From contig QEOQ01000640.1 in assembly GCA_010279815.1 (NCBI GenBank), forward strand, positions 660,117 through 724,116: a stretch of 64,000 bases of DNA, read 5' to 3'. The notes beneath the pieces are model-generated. The model made no database searches, was not told where the DNA came from, and saw only the letters and a list, made by a program, of their open reading frames with translations. Each line of letters begins with the position of its first letter. The first letter of the stretch is position 1. The position numbers were made by a program, and so were the translations under genes. Below, piece after piece: positions 23,084 through 37,523 of this stretch. The DNA comes from Brachionus plicatilis. Its lineage: Eukaryota > Rotifera > Eurotatoria > Ploima > Brachionidae.

Positions 23084-23262
23084 GAATGCAGCATAGTGCA
23101 ACATTCAAAGTTTCATCAACTGTAAAAGTCTGCTAACGATGTGTAAAATCTCTTCAAAATGCACAGCGCTCGATTATATTGAAATTTATTTTCTGCTAAA
23201 CTCTGCAAATTTAGCAGACCTTGATATTTGATGCAACTTTGAATGTTGCACTATGTTGCATT
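23084..23262. repeat. Foldback repeat of about 180 bp
   Basis: GAATGCAGCATAGTGCAACA.. (from 23084) is matched in reverse by ..TGTTGCACTATGTTGCATT (ending 23262) over about 33 bases with a few changes. A second nested pair, GTCTGCTAA at 23128 and TTAGCAGAC at 23211, lies inside. The whole unit can fold into a two-part hairpin. It is probably a small MITE, with no coding sequence. Confidence 0.65.
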
Positions 23263-24646
23263 TACAAAATGTTTTTTTGTCAAGAAGATCGTTTAAAGAA
23301 TAAAAATTTCAGCCTTTCAGAATATTTATTAAATAAGAAATTCATTATTCTTTCAAATTATTTCATTTTTATTTTAAAATTTATTAGCATAGAGAAAATG
23401 CTAAAACATAATTTAATAATGCAATAGCCGATTTTTAAATATTATAAAAAAATGCTCTCCATACTCTATTTGGCATAAACAATCAAATTAAAAAATCAAA
23501 ATAATAATTGGTTTTGATCATAATCATCAATTTTTTATTTATAGGCTTTAAAAATATAACTGTTTGAAATTGTTATCTTTGTAAACGATGTGGACAATGA
23601 TATGGATTTAATTTTGTTAATAGAATTTAGAGCATTTGTATTTAGTATCAAAATTATTATCAAAGTGAATAGCTTACTCCTATTTTTTATCATAAATGGT
23701 AAGACCTGCCTTAAATTCTTGCAAATTACCTCAAGATTCTGTTGCATAAATTAAAAAAAGCCTAAGACACTAAGGGCGCATTTAACCCAAACTTTTTTAA
23801 ATTTCATTTATCACTTTAACCCCATGGCTTATAAAAAATTAAAAAACTAACCTTATAATTACAACAATTTTCTCAGTGTGCTTTGTTTTAATTTATCATA
23901 TAGTCTTACAGGATGAAAAAATTGAAAATGATATGGGCTTATTTTATGTAAATTTTTTTTTCACATTTAAATACATGTCAAAAAAAATATTTTTTATCTT
24001 TTTAAGATTCGATTATTCTTTTAATTTTTTGTATAATTTTAGAAATTTTAATACTTAAATCTCAATCTAAAAATACTGATTTTTTTAGTAAATTCCACTA
24101 AATAAAATAAATAATTTTGATACGATATCGAGTTAAAATTTTATTAATTTAAAAATTTTTTTAAATATTTATTTACTTATTAACTGAACCATTTTACAAC
24201 AAAAACCTATGGGGTAGTCTGCAAGGTTTTAAGAAATTAAGAAAGAAACTTTAAATTCTAAAATGACAATGCCTGTTGAATAGTTTTTAATGTTTTTTAC
24301 TAATTAAGTTTTAAATTTTTGAACGATCAATTCTCACAAATAAATATTCCCTTTAATATTAACCCTTAAAAATCTTAATATTCTTTTAAGGAATTCTTCA
24401 AATTATAATTTTTTTTTTTCTTACCGAGATAAAGCTTTTTCAGAATAACATATTAAAAAAAATTAAAATAAAGTTCAATTTATTTTTTTGTAAGTGAAAT
24501 AAAGAAATAAATAAAAATAAGCAATTATTTAATTAATCATTGTGTCAAATTTTTGTCTTCAAGGTTAATATTTGCCATCAGTTAATTGACCACGGGATTT
24601 TTTTTTTCATTATAGTTAGCTAACTTTTTCACATCATGTTAAACGA

Positions 24647-24680
24647 TTGGATTCGATTGGAACGATTGGAACGATTGGCT
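24647..24680. repeat. Short GATTGGA tandem repeat
   Basis: Four imperfect copies of (A)CGATTGGA / GATTGGATTC are adjacent. It is a simple local expansion. Confidence 0.6.
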
Positions 24681-25068
24681 CTATTGAAAAAAAATCGCTG
24701 TATTTTTGAATATTAAGATAATTTGCTCCGGAATTTTAATAAAACATTTAAACATCTAAAGCATCTCTGTCATAACTGAATATCTTTAAAATAGTAAACA
24801 TAGCTTAACTGATTAATTTTATTACAGAAAAAATCAAATTTATTCCAGGCTTTATAAAAAAAAACTTAATTGTAATCAAGTTCTAGATAAGATCTATCAA
24901 CTTAAGAATAAATTATAAAGAAACAATGATTACCCATTGATTTTTCATTTTTTGATTCTGTATTTTTATAAAAATATTGTGTTATTTAAATTAAACCTAA
25001 AAAGAACTAAATTTCAAAAAATTTCGATTCTATATTTTGAAGGACAGTGTTTATTATAATCTAAGTGA

Positions 25069-25244
25069 AACTTTTGTCTATCTTTTGTCTATCTTTTTTC
25101 TATCTTTTGTCTATATGTTATCGTCCATCAGTTAAGTATCAGTTAAAAAATTATCTTATAAAAATGGAATATTCAATATGAACTCATCTAATATCTTGAT
25201 TTTCTGATTATCCAGATTATCCAGATTTTCTGAGTATCCAGATA
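25069..25244. repeat. Two adjacent short tandem repeats
   Basis: At about 25069-25116 an 11-bp unit, TATCTTTTGTC, occurs four times with slight variation. At about 25200-25244 a 10-bp unit of the type TATCCAGATT recurs with TTTTCTGA variants. The copies are directly adjacent, so this is not a CRISPR-like layout. Confidence 0.6.
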
Positions 25245-28200
25245 CAAAGATGAATTTTTATTTGACAACCTATTTGCTTATTAATTTTGGTAAATTAATA
25301 CAATTATTTAACAAAACTAAATGAACATGAAATTTGATTGTTTAAAATATTTTAAGAACTAGACAAGCCTTTTAAAATTATTCTCACCGTTTTTTTAAAC
25401 ATTTTTGTCATTTGAAGAATCAAGAAAAAAGCATTTCTCATTCTGAAATTAAGCTTATCAAATAATTTTCATGAAAATCGATATAGAATTAAAAAAGTTA
25501 CTTTTGAAATTAATTTTTTCTGCTATCAATAGGAAAAAAAAATAATTTTCAGATTAATTTGTTTAATTAGATGCAGGTCGCATTTAACAATAATGATTTA
25601 TTAGTCACAAATTAAATGTAATAAATATCTTTGTTCCAAACGATTCGCGTTATTTAAAACCGATTTATTTTTAATTATTGCTGAGCTCGTTTTATATTTT
25701 TTATATATTTAATTATATCATTAGAGATTAAGCTTCTTCCTCTCGAAAATTAAATATTTTGTCGAGGAATGTTATTTTATAAAACCGCTTTTTTAGAATT
25801 ATTTATGGTGAATAATTTGTTGAACAAAAGACAATTCAAAAATTTTAAACAATTGTCGAAATAATTTTTAAAATTTATTTCAAATTAAATGAGCTTGAGT
25901 GCATCATTATTATGGCAAAAGAAATAATCAAAAATAAGAAATATTTTTTTAAATGTCAACTTTTAATTAGACAAGCATTGATTCTAAGTTTTTTTAAGAA
26001 AATTAGATATCTCATTGAGTTTACTAATGAATCTATCAAGGACTTTAAATAATAGTAATCAAAAAGCATATTTTGATTTTTTTATTTCCTCTTTTTAGGA
26101 TTCAGATATAAAAATAACAAAAAACAAAAAAAAACAAAGTTTTCAAGTATAAACTTTTTTCATAACTAAAATACTAGAAATTCAAATAAATCTAGGAATT
26201 TTCCTGCTAGCGGAAACAGTCGTTTGAATTAATTTGAATGATCATTCGAAAGCTTCAAAAATTCGTTTAATTGAATTTTGGCTAAGAATTCAAAAAATGA
26301 TATTAGTTAATGTTATCAAATAATTTGTTCATGAATTTTAACAACCATGATAAATTTTGATGCTTTTATTATATTTTTAATTAATTTAACAACCAGACTC
26401 AAATGAATAAAATCAGATTTTCATTTTTAGACATTTAGTATTAGAAATTTTATTTTTTTTTGTATATCTTGAATTTATTATTAAAAAAGGGAAATGAAGT
26501 TTATTTAAGATCTAAAAGGGCTATCAAAAGGCTCAAAATCCGGATGCAAAAAGACTGCTTTTTACAAGCACGAGCATCATGATTTATGGGACTAATTGTG
26601 GCTTTAAAAAAAGTATCATGACAAGTAGATAGTTTGTCTTTTTTGATTTAGTTAACGCATAATTTATTATAAACTCATGCAACAACTAAGGTTTTAGCTG
26701 TCGTTAAAATCCGAAACTTAAAGCTAAAACAAAACTCAAAGGAGAGAATCCGTTCTTCACTAAAAATTCATTTAAATGCAAATACGAAATAATATTTGAC
26801 AAATTTTTGTTGTTGTTGATGGTATATTGTTAATTTATCATAATGAAAACTGCTTATTGCATTGATTTATCATTTTTGAGTTTTTCTAATCTCAGAAATC
26901 GATTGGATTATTCTATCGTATTTTAAGTTTTGCAACTATCTTAGCATATTCTTAATTTAAAAATAAAAAAAAGTAATTAAATAATTAAAAGATTTATTGT
27001 TAAAATTTTTTTTCTCTCTTCAGTTAAATCCAAATTCAACTTGTTTAAATATTTGACTTTGATTCTTAATTTGAGGCATTAATTTTTAATGAAAAGCTAA
27101 GCGACAACAAAGTTTGTGATAAATTTTGTCAAAGATTAACCTTCAATTTTTTCACTTAAAATATATCTAAAAATTTAAGTTAGAATTTTGTTTGGTAACA
27201 AACATATAATTCCTATGTGAACCACAATCTCTTGACTCACTTGATATTAATTTAGATGTTAACACGGTATTCTAAATGAGAATTGCTAAAAGCTAAAAAT
27301 AAAATAAGAATTTGTATTAATAATTCCATCATCGACACCAGCCATGGATTTTATATTTTATTCCGAATATTGATTTACTAATTTTGGCTGGTTAAAATTT
27401 TCGCACGCAATTAAGCTTATTTTAATTTTATTTTAAAGTAAAAATTTTTGAAATATGAGGCACTAATTTGAGTCTCAATATTCAAAGATTCCGGAAATTA
27501 TTAGATGTAAAAAAAAATATTTTTTTTTTAATTTTATTTTTTTTAACTCCATAAATTCAAATTTAAAATTTGACTATTAATGGACTTAGTGTCGTTTAGG
27601 ATAAACAAACATTTTCATAGTTTAAAGAAATGCGAGAATTGGGATTCTTAGTTTAGCAGTCAGATTAAGAATGGTCCATAAAAATAATAAAAACCAGTTT
27701 GAATCAAAAATTCCCATTAATCTTTGGTACTGATGCAGAAAATAGTTTCTAAAAAATTGTCTAATCTTAAGTAAAATAAAACCTATTAAAAGCGCCTGAT
27801 TCAATATTTATTTGACAAGATCTGAATTAGTAAATATTTCTTTTTAAAATTGTTATGTAATTTTCCAAATGACAAAATCTTGTTCAATGAATCGGGCGTG
27901 AAATGTTGATAAATTTAATTTATGTCATAAAAAGGTATGACGAATTTAAATTTCTAATTCAAAATATTGCGTATCTTTAATTTGAATGTTATGGATGTGA
28001 CTTAAAAAAAATTTGACTTGCATGAGCTCACAATAGCCTTGGAACTAATAGCTTACATTAAGTATCTTTAATCTAGCGAAAGATAAGTGCTCAAAATTTT
28101 GGCATAATTATGAAAAAAATTCAAAATCGATTTAAAATAAACGCTTTTAAACAATAAACATTGTTTTCAAATAATTGAATTTTTATAAAAATATTTTGAT

Positions 28201-28423
28201 AATTTTATTTTTTATTTAGAAATTGTTCTCTCTTTCAGCAAAGAAAAAAAAAACAAGGAAATAGAAATAAATTTCTCCCATTTAATAATCTATGTTTATC
28301 GGGTTTTGATTTTCAGTCTTTCTTTACCCTCTCTTCTATTAATGAATCCTTTGGTTGATTCAAAAAATGAAATAATTACATACAGAATTTACCCCGAAAA
28401 AGTTAAATATTATACTCTTATAG

Positions 28424-30163
<1,740 letters not shown>

Positions 30164-32530
30164 AAAGTTTAAAATTTTTTTTTAAATTTAATTAATAAAA
30201 CTAAATTTGTTTAGCTTTAATTGAAGCTTTATGCGTTGTTTACTCAATTAAATTACTTCGAACGAATAAAATTTTTCAAATGCAGAATTTAGCATTAAAG
30301 AATCGCTTTTGAGTTTTTTCAAAAATATTAGATTTGGAAATTTAATTTTTTAATTTCTTAATTCTTTAGATATTATTTTGTTTAATAAATCATTTTTAAA
30401 ATAAAAAAATGCTTTTAGAATAAATTTGGTTTTAATTCTGAAACAAGCACAGTAAATAAATGGTCTCAGACAAAAGCTTGAAGAACAGCTTCGAATTTTA
30501 AATTTTAAGAAAAAAGAACAAAAAAATTTAGCTTTAGAGTTTTCTCGCTGACAGTTATACTAGTTGACGATAAGATTTGCTAATTTTGTAATAATTTGAA
30601 AAATTTTAAATTAATTCCATAAGGAAAAAATAATCGAAAAAAACATATTATTATTTTAGTTTAAGTCAGCAATTTTTTTAATTTAATTATTTTCTTTTAA
30701 AAAATTAATTAAAAAATTTCACTTCATAGTCAAATTTCGTTTTAAATTAGCTATTCAAACAGGAATTAAATTAAATGTTTTCCTCTAAAAGTTCAATTTA
30801 ATCTCGAATAAAAAGTGCTTTATCAGTCTATGAATATAGAAAAGGATAAAGAAAAGAAGGCTTAAGCAATAACATAAAAAAAACACATAAAAACAAAAAA
30901 AAAATTTACGATAACTATATTTAAATGGATTTTATTTTATTTTTAATTTTATTATATTATTTTACGTGAAATATCGAAAATTTACGGAAATTTGCGTTAA
31001 ATTACGAAAGTAAAATATAAAAAAAAATAGTAAAAACTAAAATTTCCAAAAAAACGAAATTTTGATTTTTACAATTTTTTTGCTTTCAAAGAAAAAATTT
31101 TTTATAAATTTTACTTTTTTTACCTTTTTTTACGAAAATTATGGTAAATTTTGATTTTAAAGAGTAAAAAAACTGATAATTAAAAATTTTTACGCATTTT
31201 TTCTTAATATTTCAAATCTTCTAAAAACTTGACCTTTTAATTAAAATAATTAACAGAAATTTTTTAAGATTAAAAATTTTCATTTGAAAAATATTGTTTT
31301 TGAAGAGCACAATAAGTTTTTAAAATAAGTTTAAAATAATATATAAATACGGAAAACGGCAAAATGAATTTTACATTTTTACATTTTCAAATTTTTAGAT
31401 TTTTTATGCAATAATTTCAGAAAATAAAAAAAATCTTCTAATTCATTTAGTTACTAAAAATTAAAAATACAAATATTATGAAATATTGCACAAAAAATCT
31501 AAAAATATGAAAATGTAAAAATGTAAAATTTTCTACATTTTGCCTGGAAAACACATAAATTCTAAAAATAAACTTTTAAATCATTTTGAGTTAAATACGA
31601 TCAAAATAAAATGTTCAATAAACTATCATTTTGTGGTCTTCTAGCTTACTTGAAAAATTGATCTCATTATTATTTATTTAAATTGACGCCTTGTGGGCAA
31701 TGTTACTTTGATTTAAAATAAAGAAAGTTAAAAAAAATAAAAATAAAAATAAGAAAAAATTAAATTTAGTTGTTTTTTTTGCCGGAGAGAAAAGAAGACA
31801 ATTAAATAAAAGCAAAAAATTCGATTGTTTTTATTGCGTTAAAACGGATTAGTAACGCAAAAAAAATACGGAAAGATTTTAAATTTGTTTGATTATTAAA
31901 TTTAGAAAAAGGCAAAAACAATGATTCTATGTTTTTCCGAAAATTATATCATTTTTAAAATGTTCCAGTTTTTATTGCGTTTAAAGTCCACTTTTTCCCG
32001 TATCGCGTTAAAAAAATCACGTTTTTCACTGTTTTTTAATTTTTTTTTCTCTAAAGGTTTATCTTATACCCTTGCAAAGAAGCCCTTATCCTGATTCATA
32101 ATTCTGTTTTTTTCTAACATTTGGTTTAAAATGAAATTGTGTATTAAAAACAAGCACCTTCTTAATTTAAAATTTTAGTACCGCATTAAAAACTAGAATT
32201 TTAATTTTTTTTAATTATATGATAAAAATCAACATTTCAAATCTAAATGACAAAAAAGGATTGATTACAAAGATTTGAATTGCTGGCTAATAAAATTTAA
32301 TCTGATCCATACTTTGATTAATAATTTTTTTTCTTTAAAAATGAACAAATGTTTTAAATTGATCTTAAATATAAACATTGTTCGTTTTCCTTTTAAAACT
32401 ATTTCACATAAAATAGAGTACTTAAATTGAGTAAAAAAACTTGGATTCAAAATTTATTTAGTAAAGCATAGGCTAATAGGTATGTCTTAAATAAAGCAGA
32501 TAAACACATAAAAATAATATCTAAAATTTA
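30164..32530. other. Intergenic with a foldback element
   Basis: This is a very A/T-rich spacer between the convergent CaMKI and EF-hand genes. It contains a foldback element at 31352-31553. Around 31830-32010 there are repeated GCGTTAAAAC/TTTTATTGCG words that hint at another degraded inverted element. No gene is seen. Confidence 0.5.
31352..31553. repeat. Foldback (inverted repeat) element of about 200 bp
   Basis: The left arm (about 31352-31415: GGAAAACGGCAAAATG.., TTTACATTTTTACATTTTCA.., AGATTTTTTATGCAAT) and right arm (about 31483-31553) are reverse complements over about 65 bases with around 90 percent match by eye. The centre is about 65 nt. This is a MITE-like hairpin without coding capacity. 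Confidence 0.65.
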
Positions 32531-32755
32531 TCAAATAAGCTGAACAAATTCTTCAATGTTGATTTTGCCATCTCCATTTTTGTCGACTGAATTTATCAAA
32601 TTTTCAATATCAGCATCGCTTAAATGAAGATCAATATTTGAGTATATCTCTTTTAAAGCAGCCTTGATTTCTTCTTTATTCAATTGACCACTTTGATCTT
32701 TGTCTAATTTTTTAAACTGTTCTAATATTTGAACTTTTTTCTCGGCATCCGCCAT
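32531..32755 (-). CDS. Small two-EF-hand calcium-binding protein
   Basis: A single exon encodes 74 residues. Two canonical EF-hand loops are present: DKDQSGQLNKEE (about 18-29) and DKNGDGKINIEE (about 58-69). Both have acidic residues at positions 1 and 3 and a Glu at position 12, so both should bind Ca2+. The layout is half of a calmodulin/troponin C-like molecule. It has no signal peptide, membrane segment or extra domain. The ATG has a good context (AAAATGGCG) and the frame ends with TGA. The partner is unknown; small two-hand sensors of this kind occur widely in invertebrates and protists. I cannot say whether further exons exist, but the single exon is complete from ATG to stop. Confidence 0.8.
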   Translation of the reverse strand: MADAEKKVQILEQFKKLDKDQSGQLNKEEIKAALKEIYSNIDLHLSDADIENLINSVDKNGDGKINIEEFVQLI

Positions 32756-35700
32756 TTTGCTAACTTTTTGATTTTTTATTTTGTCGTAATAAATTAATTT
32801 TTTTTCTATTTTTTTGTCTTGTTTCCTACTTATTTTTAATGAATTCAGTTGCTAAAGAGACAAAACAAAACTTGTTCACTTTTAATTAAAAATATTTATT
32901 TGTTTCAAAACAAAATTTAATTTTGACTAAAATATTTGTGTAATTTATATCAAGACAAATAATTCGAAATAAAATTAAACATTTCTCTATTAGCTAAGTA
33001 TATTAGGAATTCAAATATTTAAAATTTCCCAATTGAAAAATATTCTCTCATGGATATTTTAATTACTTAATGTAAAATTAAAAAAAATTGTAAGAAAAAT
33101 TGCTAGATTCTGTTAGAAAGTAAAAAAGTTGAACGTTTAAATACGAATTCAAAGAAAGAATTCTTATAGTCTACTTCAAACTCAAATTATTGATTCCTCA
33201 AAAAAAAATAAATTTAAACGTAAGAGAAAACTAATTCTAACAAAAAGAATAGCTATTTACTAGAAATTGGCCAAAAGACTTTTTAAAGTTAAATTTTTTT
33301 TGTTAACTTTGAAAAGCCTTGGGCTAAGTAAAAAAGTTATTTTGAATGTTTAAATCATGACTAAAAAATTAACAATTTTAATTTTTTTTACTTTTTTTTG
33401 AATTTTGTGAAAAATATGTAATTTTAGTTTCAATTTTTTAGTTAAAAATTAATCAAGTACCAGAGATCTAAACATTTATTAAAGTTAAGTATGGGATTAA
33501 TTTATTTTTAAAAATTGCTTAATAAGCTTAAAAATATTACCTTTGATAATATTAAAAACAATTAAATTTATTTTTTGTTATTTGAGCTATTTTTAATTTT
33601 TGAAGCCTAACTAGAATTAATTGGTAGCAACTACTTAGAAGGAGTGATATTATTAATATCAAATTTTGACCACTAAATAATGTAAAATTGGTAAATGTTT
33701 TATTTGATTACAGTTACCAAGCAATCGGCAAACAATTTTGAGCTATTTTTTTAGGAAAAAAACACAATTCAAATACTAAATTTGTTAACTTCCCTGAGAT
33801 TATGCAGCATAAAATACACTAGCTTTTTCCTCATTAATATAAATCAATCATGTTAAGCTCTCGGAATAAACTAAAATTTCATGCTTAACTAAAATTTTCG
33901 TAGAACATCAGTTGAATTTTATTGGTAAAATTAAATCTCTTCATAAAGCATCTGGGAATTAAATCTTTTTCATTTTTTTTTAAAGTAAGATTAATTAATT
34001 TTTTTCATGAAATTTTTTAATCTTTTAAACATGATCCTTTTAGAAAATGTATTTAAAAGGAAAAATTTGAGCATTGAAACTTTAAAAAAAGAACATTGAA
34101 CAAAAATTCGGCATTGTTCAATTTTGGCCAAAAAAATTTCACCTTTTTTCAAGTAATTAAAACCTCTATTTTTATCTCATTAGATTCAGACAATTTTCAA
34201 ATAAAATACCAATTTTTTATTAATAAAACCAGGTTAGCAAAAAAAATTCTAAAGGCTTCTTTGATTTTAAATTATTAAATTTCGAAACTAGTTTTTTTTT
34301 TAAATTTTATTGTGAAATACTCTATTTTAAAGTTAATAAGCCTAAAATTCTATGTCAGACCCATCTTGGATATTTGGCATATCCTCATAATCAAATTATG
34401 TATGAGCTAGAGTTTATTATTAGAAAATATTATTTGATGCTCAAACCGAGACATTTAGTTACTAGGTAGTTAATTTAAAATATTAAAATAAAAATAAACA
34501 AAAACTTTAATACATTATTGCTTTTAAAAAGGCATGTTAATTCTTAAAATTCAAGTCTTAACAAAATAAATGATTTTAAACACTTTTTTCATTGAAGGTA
34601 TAAGTTGGAAATTTACTTCGAGGTATGAAAAACGTTTTAGCCAGTTTAATTTCAGAGGGAAAAAATTAATTTAATAAAAAATTTCAATTTAGTTCAACTG
34701 ATTCGGTTATCATACTTTTGCTTTAAAATAACATTTCATGTCATTAAAATTGTTTTTTTTGATTGTTGCTATTATTTTTTCAAATTAAATTTCAGCTGAC
34801 TCTTGTATCATTAGGGAGTTTGTTATTTTATTAAATTAAAACAAATCTGAATTAAAGAAAAGCTTTTAAATAAAATTTATCCGCTATTTCAAGGATTATT
34901 CAAATATTTGAAATTTTTTGTGAGATCTTCAAAGATAACATTAAAAGCATTAAAAAACTAATATAAGATTGAGCATAGTGATATTCTTAATTAAAGTATT
35001 TTTATTAATTAAAATCAATAATAAAATATTGTAATTACTTTTTTAATTTATCATCTCAGAAAAATATTTTTTTCAATCAAGATTTAGATTAATGCCGTAA
35101 AGCGCAATTAAATCTTAAAATTTGTAAGACATTTGTTTATTCAATTTAATTAAAATTACTCTAAATTTAGAAGAATAAATATGATTTTTCTAATAAGCCC
35201 TCTTTTAGCTAAAATGATTAAAAAAATTGTTCAGATATTGGCAAACTTAATTTTTGCATTTCACGTATTTTGTTTGATTCGCTAAGAATCACTAGATTTT
35301 TTAATTTGTTTAAAATAATTAGGTCTGTATTTTAAAATTAAGTTAAATAAAAAATATAAATAATTTTTTATTAAGCGTGTTAATTTTTTAGTTTCCTGAA
35401 CAAAAAAACTGTTTTTAAAGTAAAATTAAGAAATTATCAAACTGCTTTTTTTAAAAAAATTTTAATTACTCAGTCAAAATATTTTCAAGCTTTATCTTAG
35501 AATCTAAATTTTGGCCTCTCAATTAGATTTTAAAAGAAAAATTTAATTTTTTTCTAATATTTTTTTCAATAGAAAATAATTCTTCATTTTTTACCAATTT
35601 TGTGATGTTAATTGATCCCCCTAAACATACATTACCCAACTTGTTCCTTAGACCATGTTCACTCATGCTATTTTCCTTCAATATTTTTTAATATTAGGCT

Positions 35701-35780
35701 AAATAGTCTAATAAATATAAAAGTTTTTTTTTAATTTAAAGTTCCATAAACAATATCAAGAATTCAAGTAGTCTTTTTTA

Positions 35781-35827
35781 AATGTTGAACTCTTAACAAA
35801 AATTATTTTTTTTAAGAGTTCAACATT
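35781..35827. repeat. Perfect 16-bp inverted repeat, 15-nt loop
   Basis: AATGTTGAACTCTTAA at 35781-35796 is matched exactly in reverse at 35812-35827. The loop is A/T-rich. It may be the remnant of a foldback element; no gene borders it. Confidence 0.7.
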
Positions 35828-37148
35828 ATTTTTTTATTTTTTTATGTTTTTATTAATTTTTTTATTACAATTTTATAATAATGATAAGCTACAAAAAGCA
35901 GGTTTGCAGAGATTACTTACTAAGGAAGCCGTCTATGGTAGCTGCTTTACAGTGGCCATAGAAAATAGGTTGATGTGTGGTTGGTTGGTAAGCATTTAGT
36001 TTGATACATAATGTCAATCAGCTGTTTAAATTATTATAGGTGTATTTTGATTGAAGTGAACTCCTTCAAATGATAATATAATATAGAAAATTTAAATTCT
36101 ATTAAATATTAATAATTTACAAAACTCTCAAATTTTAAATATTTTCTCATTTAATTCATTTTATTACTTTTTACATGTTATGTGTTACAAACATTGTTGA
36201 ATGTTGATGTTTTTTAAGACAGAGTAATCAATCGGACCTAGTGTTTGGCTATTGTTCATTTTTTTATAATTCATTTTACAAATAATATATTTTTAATTCA
36301 AAATTTGTGTCTTATTGAAAAAATTACCTTTAAATATACTACTTTAACATTGAAATAATTATTGTAACCAGCGTTAAAAAAGTTTATTTATTTATTTATT
36401 TTTTATTTACGTAAAACAATACACAGAGTTGTGCTATTAAAAATTTCTTAAGAAAACTTGAAACCAGGGTATTTTTATGTATTCTCAAAGACTGTTAAAA
36501 AGCTTTTTTTCAACTAAATTTCACAATTTCAATTATTTTTTGTAAATAAATGTATTTAAATTTTAACAGTTTCCATGTGTTTTCCTTTTAAAAATCATTA
36601 TAAATACTCAATATTAATATAGAGCATTCGATTCTTTTCAAATATTTGTCTTAAAAATTTTAAAAAGGTGTCTCTGTTTTAAAATTTCAATTTCTTAATC
36701 TAATATAAATCTTTTATATCAAATTGACAAAAGTTGTACAAAAATAATCAATTTTTTTATGACTAAAATTGACTTGGTACACCTTAAATGTTAAAAACTT
36801 ATCAAAATTTATTAAATTGTTCTTTATCTTTTAAATAAATTTTTTTTCAAAAAAATTAAAATTTTTAAAAAGCAATCTTCCATGAAAAATGGAAAAATAA
36901 TCGACTCTTTTATTTATTTATTTTAAATTCCAGGTTTGTTTATTTCAACTTAATTTTATGCAATAAATTTTAATAAACAATTCAATTATTTAATAACATT
37001 GTTTATTAGCAATTTAAATTAGGTAGCTTAAGTTAATTTGATTGACTTTATTTTAAAAAATGTATTTTATTTAATTTTTTTTTACTTTTTTTTTAATTTT
37101 GACATACAAAAAATATTAAAAAGCCATGATGACTTATAATCGTTAGAT

Positions 37149-37181
37149 AAGTTCGTCAATAAAAGTTTTATTGACGAACTT
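37149..37181. repeat. Near-perfect palindrome, 16-bp arms, 1-bp spacer
   Basis: AAGTTCGTCAATAAAA (37149-37164), one G, then the exact reverse complement (37166-37181). It lies about 340 bp upstream of the next gene. It could be a MITE end pair, a cruciform-forming site or an assembly fold; the sequence alone does not decide. Confidence 0.75.
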
Positions 37182-37523
37182 TTAAAAATCAATCAGAGTA
37201 AATGTAAATAGCAACTAAACTTTTGTCCCTAGTTTGCTCTTATGTAAATAAATCTTTTAAATTTAAAGAGTTTTTAAGACTAAGTATTCCGAATAAAAAG
37301 CCAATTTAGATTCCTTTATTGTGCTTCTTTTTTTAAACACAAAATAAGGAATCACATTTTTAATTTTGATAATTTTTTTAACAAAAATTAACAAGTCTTT
37401 AGGTATTTATTTTTGTTTTCTTCGTAATATTGGTATTTTTTTAGACAGATTAAAATTCTAAAATTTTATTAGTTTTTTTAACTTCATAGAAAAATTATTA
37501 ATAAATATCTAATTTAAATAAAA

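Larger units (their letters stand above)
22325..28423. other. Long gene-free spacer
   Basis: This 6.1-kb DNA lies between the divergent eIF3i and CaMKI genes. It contains a foldback element at 23084-23262 and short tandem repeats at about 24647-24680 and 25069-25244. Open frames of 60-70 codons are A/T-rich and show no family motif. No gene or RNA gene is supported. Confidence 0.55.
32756..37523. other. Long gene-free spacer with hairpins
   Basis: This 4.8-kb A/T-rich DNA lies between the divergent EF-hand gene and the 37.5-kb gene. Two perfect 16-bp hairpins are present (35781-35827 and 37149-37181). A patch of ordinary complexity lies at about 35885-35995, without a recognisable gene or RNA. 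Nothing else is supported. Confidence 0.5.

Noticed and set aside
25069..25244. Regular short repeats that could suggest a CRISPR array
   Set aside because: Units are adjacent without spacers and imperfect, and the genome is eukaryotic.
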